This document shows, one piece after another, positions 29,312 to 42,400 of a DNA stretch of 64,000 nt. The position numbers and the translations under genes are program-made. Position 1 is the stretch's first letter. Each line of letters begins with the position of its first letter. The stretch is from contig OZ037768.1 in assembly GCA_964035545.1 (NCBI GenBank), positions 20,706,700 to 20,770,699 of the forward strand, in the 5' to 3' direction. The stretch comes from Bugula neritina (lineage: Eukaryota; Bryozoa; Gymnolaemata; Cheilostomatida; Bugulidae). Under the pieces are notes generated by a model. It ran no database searches. It had not been told where the DNA came from and was given only the letters and a program-made list of their open reading frames with translations.

Positions 29312-29908
29312 TTTTGATTTGGATATGGTATATGTTACAACAGAGCAGCACTTTCCCTCTGTATTCACAACCTCCATCATCATCTGTTTCAAGTTTTGTT
29401 AGCTCCAAGGTAATGCAAGGACACAGCATGCTGGGGTAAAGTATTTTAGTTAGAAAAAAATGTAAACTTTCATGCTACAGCGGGAGACTTGAAAGAAAAG
29501 TTGGCAAATGCAAACAGTAGACTGAAAAATGTAAGACTAGATCTTCTAGGCACAGCATTATCTTGAAAAACGCAAGAGTTTGTAAAGAAATTAAATGCAT
29601 ATAGCTGGTTTGAAAAAAATATAGCTTCAGTACTGGTAGTCAATATATGCAGCAAGCCCATTCTTTACTAACAATTCAAATTGTTAATCTGAAAAAACAA
29701 AATGGCTACCTTAAATCTTAAAGATTAAGTTCTCAACGGGGGAATCTCTCTAATTCTTTGAACTAGTTACTAGTGCATGTTCAGATATACCACCAGGAAG
29801 AGTTGATGCAATCTTAGAAATTCAATTAATGTTGCTACAACAAAGGTTGTGTGTATATGGAACAATAATGGTAGCAATACTTGTTATTAGAGCTGTTGGC
29901 AGCGTGAG
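29312..29908 (+). repeat. Repeat block R3, copy b
   Basis: Second copy of 22482-23072, same orientation. Blocks R3, R4 and R5 appear twice in a 22.5-31.1 kb interval, as expected from two independently decayed copies of one large element. Confidence 0.8.
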
Positions 29909-30654
29909 TACCAGCTCTGGTGTGCCTAAGCTCTCAGAACTATAGTTTGTAGATGAGAAAACTGCTGATGAGACAGAAGATCATGAATTCTGTTAGCACG
30001 TATTGTGGCAGATTTTCTGAATTTGTTGAGTAACTTTATAGGATTGTTTTAGATGTAGTTAGCATCTTATTTTTGCTTTCCTTTTTTTTCATTTCATGTT
30101 TGCAGGTCTCTCAACTAAATCTATCACTGATCATTAATAGAATTGGTTAGATCATCTCCATAGCTACTGTTTTTTACTTTTCTACTAGCAATCAACTACT
30201 TTTAATGTCTTAGAGCAGGAATAGAGCGGTCATGATGTGTTATGCACCATACCTTTCCACCTTTTCAGGAACTTCACAACAGCTCTTTTTATTACCACTA
30301 TCTTTAAACTAAAAGTTGTTCTGGGAAATATTGAACCTACAATTCTGATAAATTTTCAGATAGTTATTGAGTTCAATATATTTATTAATATGAATGAATT
30401 TTAAAAACACTAAATTGACCAAGAAACAATTTGTGTAGGCAATTAGTTTGTTGCCTTTCCATAGCTTTAGTGTATTTTGAATGGGACCTAAAATTTAATC
30501 ATTTTATTAAAAATTTAAAAGTTCATGCCAAGCACATTTTCATATACAAGTGTAAAAATTAGAAACAGGTGTATTCCTATTAATAAAGCGCTTGATGTAG
30601 CATTCCAAATGCACTTCTATAAGAAAAAGCCTACGCAGACAGAGATATTGTAGA

Positions 30655-31135
30655 CTAAATTTGGAAAATCATAAATTGAAAGCTAGATGTTGAAACCTGA
30701 CCATACTTGTAAATATATAAAAAAGGTGGACATATTTAAATGTCAAAAAGCATAACATATGTTGAGTATACGCGCCTTCTAAACTCTACTAAACATAGCA
30801 GTGAGGCCGCAGTGGATTTACAAATGCTCAAAACTCTGCATGCTGAAGAGATTTCTGAATTGCACAAAAAGATTTCTTAACTTCAGTGAGTTGGGCGAAT
30901 CTGAAGGGCTGGTAGATTAGTTCCGAGAGCAGTTGACAAAAGCCAAGCCAGCATCTATCGCAACCAAAGATGGCCGCAAATATAGTGAAAATATACGCAA
31001 ATATATATTTCTAGGGTGTTGGAAATGACAACAAAGCTTACATGTGGGATTCGGCGATCTCCCACCGTCTAGCTTTTGCATTTCTTCAATGATATAGAAA
31101 GTTCACACATCAGCCATGGTTCAAGCAGTAGAAGC
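30655..31135 (+). repeat. Repeat block R4, copy b
   Basis: Second copy of 27568-28110. It ends just before the LINE remnant at 31196. Confidence 0.8.
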
Positions 31136-31195
31136 AATACTGGAACAACTGTGTATTTAAAGAGTTACAGAAATTTTCAAGACAGAATTTAGGAC

Positions 31196-31850
31196 GGAAG
31201 TGCTAGCCCTAGTGCGCCACAAAATAAAAACACACTTCACTCTTGACAACAAAGAAACCGAACAAGTTAGTACCTTCAAATATTTAGGAAGCACACTGTC
31301 AGAGACCAGACTAATAGGTCATGAAAACATTGAGAGAATAAGGAAATATTCACAAAATGTAGGATTCCTCTACCGCCTATTAAAAGATAAAGTGCCATGG
31401 AAAGCCAATAAAATCATACACACAGGAATATCAAGACCAATCTTACTTTATGGTAGTGAAAAATGGAATATCAACAAGAATATGAAAAAGATCACTGCAG
31501 CATATATTAAGGTCATAAGGATAATAAATGGCGTAACCAGGATGGATAAGATTAGAAATTTAGGCCTATGCAAACGAATTCATGTACTACCAATGGCAGA
31601 GAAAATTTTAAAACCACCAGATTAGGTGGTATGGCTACATTAGACGAAGACCAGCAGACCATCTAACAATGGAAGCCCTGAATTACACAATACTAGCAAC
31701 AAGAGTTAGTGGCAGACTACAGAAGCAATGGCACCAGTACATTGACGATTATATATAAGAGAGAAATACCAATTTAGAGAGAGTAAACGCAGAAAAAGCA
31801 TTTGAAAACAGACAAGTATGGAGAAGCCTGACTAACTCAAACTGTCTTAC
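31196..31850 (+). pseudogene. Non-LTR retrotransposon (LINE), C-terminal end of reverse transcriptase
   Basis: An open stretch of 141 codons from 31200 carries the well-known tail of LINE polymerase ORFs: VSTFKYLGSTLSET, ERIRKYSQNVGFLYRLL, GISRPILLYGSEKWNINKN and AYIKVIRIINGVTRMDKIRN. After a frameshift near 31620 it continues RWYGYIRRRPADHLTMEAL and ...VSGRLQKQWHQYIDD. No upstream palm domain (FADD box) or endonuclease is present, so it is 5'-truncated, as is usual for dead LINE copies. The clade is not assigned; RTE- or Jockey-like is possible. Confidence 0.85.
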
Positions 31851-33920
31851 CTGACACGCATTATGATTAGCCTAATCTGGAGTGTAGTAAGCAGATAAGC
31901 ATGGGCAAAAATAAAAGCAAAACAATACTAAAATTGATACATAAAAATAACCAAAAAAATTAAAAAATGATGTAGAAAAGTTGCAGTGCTTTGAAAAAGG
32001 AAAGAAAAAAAGGGAAAAGGAAGGGAATGATGAAGAAATCCACGTTGTGTATAACTATAAGTATTAGTATTAGTATATATAAAAAATATTAAACTAAAGA
32101 GTTCCTGTGCAATATCAACACGCATCTGTTAAGATTATTACTATTGAAGTATAACTATAACTGTAAGACTAAGAGTAAGTATTAGATTAAGATATTACTA
32201 TTAGTATTAGACTTGGTCATAAAGATAAGTAATTATTAATTAAAAATTAATAATAATATTACTATTACTATTACTATTAGTATTAGTATTGGTGTTACCC
32301 GTTAGATGAGATATTCGCTCCTTTGTTCCTCAGAGATTGTATAATATAAATATTAAAAAATTTCACAGTGACTAAAACAGAAATAATTTGGTCGATCACA
32401 GAGAATTAGTGTAACGATGTAGAGATACTTATTTTTTTTTCTTTAGTCTCTCGGCGTGACTTCTTCATGTAGGCCGCCATCTCAAGCCTCGCTATTTCTC
32501 GTTAGTCTGTTAAGTCTTTATTTCTTAACAAGTTTAGTTTAGTTTTTCAAGTACAGATACAGCGAGCCTGTTCTACCTGTTTCAACTTGTTACTTCCGAT
32601 TGTTTTAGACAATAGCTTGCCATTAAATTTAACAATAATAATTATTATTATTATTACATAAAACCGGCTTTATATATTGCCCTTTAAACCTTTGCATAAA
32701 AAACAAATGTGTGTAATACTTCTTAATTTTTATGGCAAGCGCAATAGCTGCATCTAATGAATTTTATTTTTTGTCAGCAATATCTTTTTCTCTTGCAGTA
32801 ACAGTTAGACTTACTCTTAGTGTTACACTTACAGTTACTCTTACTGTTAGACTTAGTGTTAGTGTTAGTGAGTTACACCTACTCTTAGTCTTACAATAAC
32901 AGTAGCCGGTAGCATAAGTACAGCCTACAACTAGTACTACAAGTACAAGCACAGCTATAAACTTAGTTAGACTATCATTCTATTAGACTTAGTAAGTGTA
33001 CGTAGTAGCAGTGTGAGTGTATGGTTATACTTGTAGTTGTACTTGTAGATTATCATTATAAGTTTAAGTATAACTATAAGTATAAGATTAAGTATAAGTA
33101 TAGTTAATGTTATAGAAAATATTAATACTATTAGTATTATAATTATTATTACTATTAGTATTACTATTGGTATTATTTTTACTTTTAATTATATTATAAA
33201 CCTAAAGTGATTATTATTATAATGCTGATACTCTAATGTTTATACTAATACTAAGAGATATACTAATAAGAGATATGAGGATCAGCACTGATCACACACA
33301 GACAGGCTAGTTAGCCTGTTAAGTTAATCTGCACAAGAATGTTAACACTTTTTAGATTACTGTCCAAGTACTGACAACTTAGTTTTTTATATGAGGCACA
33401 CCCCTTCTTCCCTCTAGGGAGGTCCAGTGTGGAAATAACATCGACAGGTATCGACAGACTAATAGTAATACTAATACCAATGGTATTACTATTTTGTGGC
33501 TTCTGGTTTTTGTTTCACTGACCAGCTATCACTGCTAGTATAAGTATAACTTTCTCTTTGCCTATTACTATTAGTATTATATTAAAGATAATCTGAGCTT
33601 AAGCTTAAATTTGAGATCACCTGCGACTGCAACATGTGGAAGTTCCACTCCTGAATTTACTTCATGTTTTGAAAATAAAATGATATGCTCTTACTGTCCT
33701 GGTCTGATACTGATGCTAACAGTAGTAGTGTAAATTAATTAATTATGCATTTATTTTTATACTTATAGTTTCAGTAATTTTATATTTACTCAAATGTTAC
33801 AAAGTTTCGTTAAAATATTTACTTAGCTATGTAATTGAATAATAACTAGCAAAAAGAATATTATTTTATGAATTTTGTTTTTAATGTATTGGTATGACTC
33901 ACTATGATTATTCAACTAGA
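31851..33920. other. Spacer upstream of VPS53, rich in simple repeats
   Basis: Microsatellite tracts occur at 32140-32300 (ACT/AGT trinucleotides), 32630-32656 (TTA), 32800-32900 (GTTAGACTTACT-like) and 33040-33190 (TAAGTATAAG, TATTACTAT). No protein-coding exon was recognised. A stretch at 32440-32540 is less AT-rich and carries GGCCGCCATCTC, which resembles a YY1 site. The VPS53 transcription start could lie there if a 5' UTR intron exists. Confidence 0.5.
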
Positions 33921-36900
33921 ATGGCTACGTTTGATGAAGAAGATTATTTAGAAGCAGAAGATGAACATTTAAATGACATTGTTTCCTTTTCTTCTGACGT
34001 TCAATTCGCTATTGATCAAGTAAGATAATGCAGTTGAACTTTGTGCAACTGTTATTTCTAGCATATTAAAAATTTCTATTTCCTTTTGGATTTTAAAAGT
34101 TACAGTTTGCTCATAATTTTAGCTAGGGCATGCTTAGATTTTGCTTCATATGTTTTGCAAAAGTGTTTGTAATTTTGGAATCACTAAACTGGTCAATGGC
34201 TCTTTATTTGATTACCTAATACAATCCTAAGAACTGTAAGCTTACATTTCATATTTTCTTTGAATAATAAATTTATATTAGCAGTAAAAGAACTAAAGCA
34301 CAAATCACTATTAATTACCTAGAGTTGTGTTTTTGAAATCATAGAATGATAATTTTGCATGTGATTATGTTTGCTGGTGATTACATCATTAGTCTCCCCG
34401 CATTGTTTGACAAATGTTGTTTACCTGCTGTTGTTTTGCAGATACTGATTTCCGATGACCCTCTTGACAAGCCTGATTTCAACGCTGTTGATTATATCAA
34501 TACTTTATTCCCCACGGAACAGTCTCTTGTCAATATTGATGACGTTGTGAACAATATACGAGGCAAAATAAGGTTTCCTTACTGCTATGTTACTAGTACT
34601 TCAACTTCTCATCATTTCCATGTTTGTTGCCAAGTGTGAAATATTCCTTGTTCATGGGAAGAAATTTTTAGAGTTTCTGTCTGCTTATAGAAGTCTTGAT
34701 GGAGAGATCAGGGACGTTGTGAGGGAGCAGAAGACAGCTGGAGAGGATGGTAAAGAGTCTCTGCAGCAAGCTCAGACTGCTATACAAGATCTCTTCACGC
34801 GTATCAAAGACATCAAGACCAGAGCTGAGAAATCTGAGGAAATGGTAAGTTTCTCACACCTTTTATACTTCATGGTGGTCATTTTTGCAATCAAAATTAA
34901 TCAGTTTGAGTATGGGTAATTTCACTTGATGTAGCACACACTTCATGCCTCTAGTTTTTAGTTATTTTTCACAATTTAGCTGCTAATTTATATGATTTTT
35001 TGCCCCAAGTTAATAAAATATTGACGAATACAACTAAATCGTTGTAGGTGAGGGATATAACAAGAGATATTAAACAGCTGGACCATGCTAAAAGGAATCT
35101 TACTATGTCAATCACCACACTTAACCACCTGCACATGCTTGTTGGCGGTGTGGATTCTTTAGCGTAGGTTTCTCTTCTACTTTAGATAAAATTATGATAA
35201 TCAGCAAGTTCTAAAATTTTACAGCTTTAATCATGAGTTAAATAAGGCCCCTTTACATATTTACTTTTTAGGGAATTTTTAAATAATACTTTTGCACTCT
35301 ACACATGTGAATTGAGAGATACTAAACGAAAATCACTTGAAACAGCACGGAGTTGGTTGTCACCCTATATACAAATACTATACTTAGTCACCCCAAATCA
35401 GTGCTGCTTCTAACAACACTCATACTGAACTTGTATTATGTCCTGTTGCAGGAGTATGGCTATACAGAGACAGTACGGGGAGATTGCCCACCTGCTGCAA
35501 GCTGTACTGAATGTTCTGGAACACTTTGAAGATAACTATATGCACATTCCTCAGCTGAAGCAACTTGCTGACAGGTGATACTTTATCTTTCTTATCTCCA
35601 CGTCTTCCTGTGTCTCTCAAATGCTATAATAAACATTTGTATGTGAAGGTTACGCAAAGGTCAACATCTACTGTCAGTAAATGTTTCAAGCAATGTCTCC
35701 TCTTTTACAGGGTCAAGCATATCAAATCAGATTTATCTACGCAAATTATTACAGATTTCAAAGAAGCTTTTGAAGGACCCAATTCTAAGGTAACTCTTGA
35801 ATTTAAGAGGTGATTTTTCATGTTAGTAATGTGTAACTGTTTAATATTTACATTGAATGTATTTCATATACTGTGTACTACGCAATCATAATATCATATA
35901 ATACTCTGTGTGATATAATATTAATATAACACATATTATGTATGATGCCTATTTTATAGTATGGCCCGGGAAACGTTGCCCTGCTAAGTGATGCGTGTAA
36001 AGTGATAGATGTGTTGGACTCTAAGGTGAAGAATGACCTTCTGTCTTGGTTTATAAAACTACAGCTGTCGGAGTACCTGGTGCTGTTTGCTGACAACCAA
36101 GATGTAAGTACTTTTCTATATCTACAATACTACTACTCTATAATACTACTACTCTATATCTACAATATTATTACTCTACAATACTACTACTCTATATCTA
36201 CAGTACTACTACTATATATCTACAATACTACTACTCTATATCTACAATACTACTACTCTATATCTACAATACTACTACTCTATTTCTACAATACTACTAC
36301 TCTACATCTACAATATTACTACTCTATTTCTACGGTATTACTACTCGGCATCTACAATATTACTACTCTATTTCTACAGTATTACTACTCTACATCTACA
36401 ATACTACTACTCTACATCTACAATACTACTACTCTACATCTACAATATTACTACTCTATTTCTACGGTATTACTACTCGGCATCTACAATATTACTACTC
36501 TATTTCTACAGTATTACTACTCTACATCTACAATACTACTACTCTACATCTACAATACTACTACTCTACATCTACAGTACTACTACTCTACATCTACTCT
36601 AGATCTGAACAGATTATTAATGGTGTGTGCAGGTGGCCTGGCTGGATAAAATAGACAGAAGATATGCGTGGATAAAGCGGACGCTGGTTGAATTTGAGGA
36701 AAAACATGGAAAGTTGTTTCCTGAGAGTTGGGAAGTTTCAGAGAGAATCTGTGTCGAGTTCTGCTATTTAACCAGAGATGTAAGTTACTACATGTATATA
36801 ATATAATCAGTATAGTAAGTTACTACATGTATATAATATAATGAGAATAGTAAGTTACCACATGTGTATAATATAATCAGAATAGTAAGTTACCACATGT

Positions 36901-39353
36901 GTATAATATAATCAAAGGAATAAGTTACTAAATATGCATATAATATTATCGAAGAAGTAAGTTTGGCATGTATGCATAATATAACCAAAGATGTAAGTTA
37001 CTGAATGTATTAATGACATCAGAAAGGTAAGTTACTAAATGTGTATAATATGATCAAACAGTTAAATATATGTGATATAACCCGAGAAGTAAGAAGTCAA
37101 GTATATATAATATAACCAGAGAAGTAAGTCACACATACTGTTACAGGAGCTGGCTAAGGTGATGAGCAGACGAGTTCTAGACATTGACGTCAAACTTCTG
37201 CTCTTTGCCATTCAGAGGACTACGGCATTCGAACAGCTCATAGCTAAAAGATATGCTGGAGTAACCATAAACAAGGTAGAGTCAGCACCTGGAGTGTGGC
37301 AGCATTGTCATAATATGATGTTGTACATCACTACGGTGCAATCTAGCTACATAGTAATCTGTATATATAGTGTCTATTCATGTATACTCAATATATTCAT
37401 GTATGTTATGGTATCATGATGAATTATGGTTATGTAATGATTGAGCTCCTATTCATTTATCACATTTTTAGCTATTGACCTTAATGTTGACCTTGAAAGT
37501 TATTGCCTATGTAATACAGTCAGGAAAGCCTATGTTCTGCAGATATATTCCACCAGTCCTAATATATTATATTATATTCTTAATATATTTTTATATATTC
37601 ATAAATATTATATACTCTCGTGTCCTGTAGACTCAACTTGACAGAAAGAAATCTGAACCACAGAAAAAGGATGAAACTGATGCTATGAATCCATTTCTAC
37701 AAGACAACACGGCGGAGGAGGAAGTACCTAAACCCCCTCAAAGCGCGCCATCAGGGACCACCTCTCAGGCTAACCCGTTTGTAGGAATTGTGTCCAAGTG
37801 TTTTGAGACTCACCTCAATATTTACATAGAGTCTCAGGACAGGTACGTTTACTGGCTGCCGAGTTTGTATGTTTGTGTCATAGGCAGCTGAATTACATCA
37901 GTAACTACTTACATGGTACAACCTGTCATCCATAGCGGAGAAAATGTTATGCTGCATGCAAATCTTTATAATACGAAGATATTCAGCTCCAAGCAAGAGC
38001 TATAGCAAACTGTAAAATATTTTCCTGCACTGGGATTCGAACCTCCAACTTGCACCCAATCATTACACCACAGAGGCTACAGTGATCTCAACACTACAAG
38101 CACCACATTATATTTTTGAACTGTAATTTTTTTTCACCGCACGCCATATTGGGTGATTAGACATTGAAATGGGCTTGGTTTTTAAACACACATATATGTA
38201 GTTTCCCCTAATAGCTGCTTGTAGTTTTATGACCAGCTGTCACTTGTGGCCTCATCTATACTTTACATATATATGGCATAATCTACCTGACATGTGTTGG
38301 CAGGAGCTTGGCTGAGCTGATAGACAGGTTTATAAATGACATGAGGTCGTACAAACCTCAGACTGTATCTTCCAGTGAGGAGAGCAACATCCTGCCCAGT
38401 TGCGCTGATCTCTTTGTTTACTATAAGAAATGTATGAAGCAGTGCTCAGAGCTCAGCAACGGGCCGGTGTGTATTATCTGCTACTTATATTCCTTCTACT
38501 GTCTTTCAGTTAAGAGTTATCTTTCCTGTAGATAGGATAACTATTTAGGAGTTATCTCTCCTGTTGATGGGATAACTCTATTCTAATGTTGCACAACATT
38601 TTAAAAAAAATAATTTGCTTGACTCTCTTTGCACTGCTTTCAAGTTGCTGTATCATCAGTTAATACAGGAAGCCAACAAAGTTGGCAGTGTAATGATACA
38701 TAGATGAAGTTTTCTCCTCAGTCTAGTGACAGTACACAACTCCAGCTGCCTTTTTTTATTTTTATTCAATTTCCACCAGTATGAATATTTAATGTCCAAT
38801 GTTGGCTAGAAATATAATTATGGAAGTTCAATATCCATTTTAATTTTACTATATCTAGTGAACAATCATTGTTTATTTGGACAAGCATGTGGTTAACATA
38901 GTCTCTGTAATTGGACTAACTTGTGCAGTATATATTTTATAGACAGGTGATGCATGTTTACTATATTCCATAATAGTAGCTATGTTTTAATATAATATTA
39001 TGTTATGCATCTCATTACACAACTTATATTAAATACTGTATTATGCTCTAAGTTTCTTTTGCCCTTTCTATTACGGCAATATCTTAGTTCTATAACATTA
39101 TTATAGTGTCACATGACTAGTATATACTGCATTGTGTGCTAGTTAAATCTTAATGTTACCCATAAATTACTCAATTCACATTTTTTACCCTGTGAAATTG
39201 CATCATTGCAGCCAATGCTGAGTCTAACTAGAACATTCCAGAAGTACTTGCAGGAGTATGCCAACAAGATCCTACTCAACACATTACCTAAGTAAGTCGG
39301 CCTAATTCCTAATTAGGTCATCATAACATAGTTGTATCTACATGTATGTATGT

Positions 39354-39436
<83 letters not shown>

Positions 39437-42400
39437 CTCAAATTACTTAATTGGTCAAACTGCTTTTTTTCATCCAATAATACCAGCATATTGCAGTTTT
39501 ACAAATATAACTGTTGTTTGCCTGAATGTCTATGTTTTGAATAAACAACAAGACCAGTTGTTTCTATTATTTGATTGGTTTATTTTGTTTAGAGTGTCCA
39601 ATCAGAGTAACCTTAGCACAGCGGGCAGTCTGATACAGTCTATACTAAAGGAGGGGGAAAACTCCAAGTTTAGCGAGCAGGAGCAGAGGTTATGCTGCGT
39701 CGTAATGTGTACATCCGAGTATTGCATGGAAACTTCCCTCCAGCTGCAAGAGAAGCTGAAGGAGAAAACAGACGAGAAACTCTTGCCGCAGATTTCACTC
39801 TCCGCCGAGCAAGATCTATTCCATGGGTGAGTCAAGGTCATTCCAAAGGTCAAGGTCAGCTGATCTGTCCGATAATAGATTCTTACTGATTGGTTCACTT
39901 TTACTATGACTAGTGTACTAGTTAACTGTTACTATGACTAGTGTACTAGTTAACTGTTACTATCACTAGTTCACTTTCACTGTTAATTCTGCATGATATA
40001 TGTTATATCTGTAGAGTGATAACCCACTGTATCCAGCTGTTAGTGCAGGATCTAGAGTCGGCGTGTGAACCAGCCTTACACGCTATGAGTAAGGTAAGAA
40101 ACCAAGCTATGTAGATTTACTGTGTGTCACCTAACCTTTCTATCTCTATCCTATGTGTATAATCTACTGAACTATTCTATATATGCTTTACACTATATAT
40201 AGTTTACTGAGTTTATATATTATGTTCTATGTTTACTTGTAAACTTTATTTTATTCATTTAAATCAATAAGTCATACATTATACTCTACTATGTAAATGC
40301 TTTATTATATATACACTTTGTTTTTATATATACTGTCCTCTAACCTCTATAAACTAATATACACTATAACATGCCATCTATGAACTATATTATAATATAC
40401 TATATCATTACATCTTTAGACTCTGCTATGTACCATAATATACTGTATATAAACTCTACTATATACTGTGTTGCACTGTCTAAACTTTACTATGTGCTAC
40501 ATTATTATTAGTATACTATACTATATCATTCCATCTATAAATTCTACGATATACTATATTATACTGTCTATAAACTCTACTATATATTCTATGTTTAGTT
40601 CTCCTGGAACACATTAGAAACAGTTGGTGACCAGAGTAACTACATCTCCTCCATTATTGTCCACCTCAAGAATAATATTCCTGTGATTAGAGTCAGTCTC
40701 TCCTCCTCTAGGAAGTACTACACGCAGTTCTGTATCAAGTTCGCTAAGTGAGTTAATTCTTCTCTCTGGACCATCTTCTCCCTGTAGCTCTTGTTTATCT
40801 GATCCACTCCCAACTCTCTGCTCAGATGGTGTACAGAGTGTATTTCTCACTTTTCTCGCATAGAAGGCTGTAATCCTGCATGGGTAGCCTAATGGTTGTG
40901 ATGTTATTACTGCGGGTTTATAGTCACCGTCCCTGTGAGAATCCCTGATCGGAGGTTTTTTTTATAAAACAGGCTAAGGACTTATTCATTGTGGCACATG
41001 AGCAATCATGACCTAACATCACTAATGGCCTTTATTGAGATTTGAACTACTGACCTCGTATTTATTAACCCTTAGACCATGGCTGCTCTCTATACAATAT
41101 CTAAATTAGCACCATCAAGTTGTATTCTGCTTTGATAGACCAGCAAAGTGTTATTTTATTTTAACTTGACGCCTGTCACAATTTTTAAATAGCTAAAAGT
41201 CTTGTTAAGAGTTGATATTTCTGAATTATGTGTTATATTGTTGCATGTTGGTGAGAAAGAAATATTTATTTTAATTACAGTGAATTCTGAACATCATCTT
41301 ACAGTATTGTATTCAATGTCATCATTGAGCTAATCCCTTGATTTCTACTTTCTAGTGTGTTTATACCAAAGTTCATCAACAGTCTGTACAAATGTAAGCC
41401 AACTGGAACTGTCGGGGCAGAACAACTCCTACTCGATACTCACTCCCTCAAAACTGTTCTGCTTGACTTGCCTTCTATTGGGTCAAAGGTTAACAGGAAA
41501 GCTCCTGCAAGGTGTGTATGTGTGTTCTTCATGTATGGTGTAGAGTTAGTTTTCAAGTGTATATATACTCTCTTATATTGATATATAATAGTAACTCTAT
41601 AATATATATACTCTTTTACACTGATATATAATATATTAGTAACTCTATATATATACTCTCTTATATTGATATATAATAGTTCATATAGGTTAGGTCCTTG
41701 TAATTGTATATTACATAATTATAGCTTTTAATGTGGAGTAGATACTCATGCCTCTATAAGTTCCCTGCGTTGTATTTGTGTGTCACTTAACCACTTGTGT
41801 GGGAGTTTGGAACAGCTCTGTGTGATAGATACATGCACTGTGTTAGCTCATGACTAGTCTAAACTTTAGAGAGGGTTCTCTGTATTCATTTATTATTATA
41901 TATAATATGGAAGGTTATACGACACATTTATCAAAGCTTAGAATAGAAAATTATCTGTATTTATTAAAATCATTGTAAGCCAAGTTTTTCCAAAGCAATC
42001 TTGAATAAAGAATGTGTGACTCATTTTGTAAATGCTGCTAGATTTATACAAAACTATTTTAGGAAATAAGAAGATATTTAAAAGTATATTTGAAATTTGA
42101 ATATATTATCAATTTCTAAAATATAAATACTTTTTATATAATAAAAAATCTGTTAGTAATACAACATCCCAGTATAACAACTACAACCTCTATAATAACG
42201 GTAGGAAAATGCTAGAAGAAAAAGTATTGTGTGGTATTTCGTCGTACTAACTAATTATGAGTATTCAATTTGTTTAAATACATATCTACAGGCTAGCAAT
42301 TTCATTAGAAATAAATAAACGAGAAACATTATATTTATTGCTTTATTTATAATAATTTGTTTTAATGTAAAAAAAGCAATAATAAAAATGTTTCTAGTTT

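Noticed and set aside
36002-36649. Independent gene of 215 codons
   Set aside because: It is VPS53 exon 7 read into the intron 7 minisatellite; splicing to exon 8 restores the family sequence.
38015-38110. Functional tRNA gene on the minus strand
   Set aside because: The B box is perfect, but no acceptor stem pairs and the 5' end is missing; a SINE fits better.
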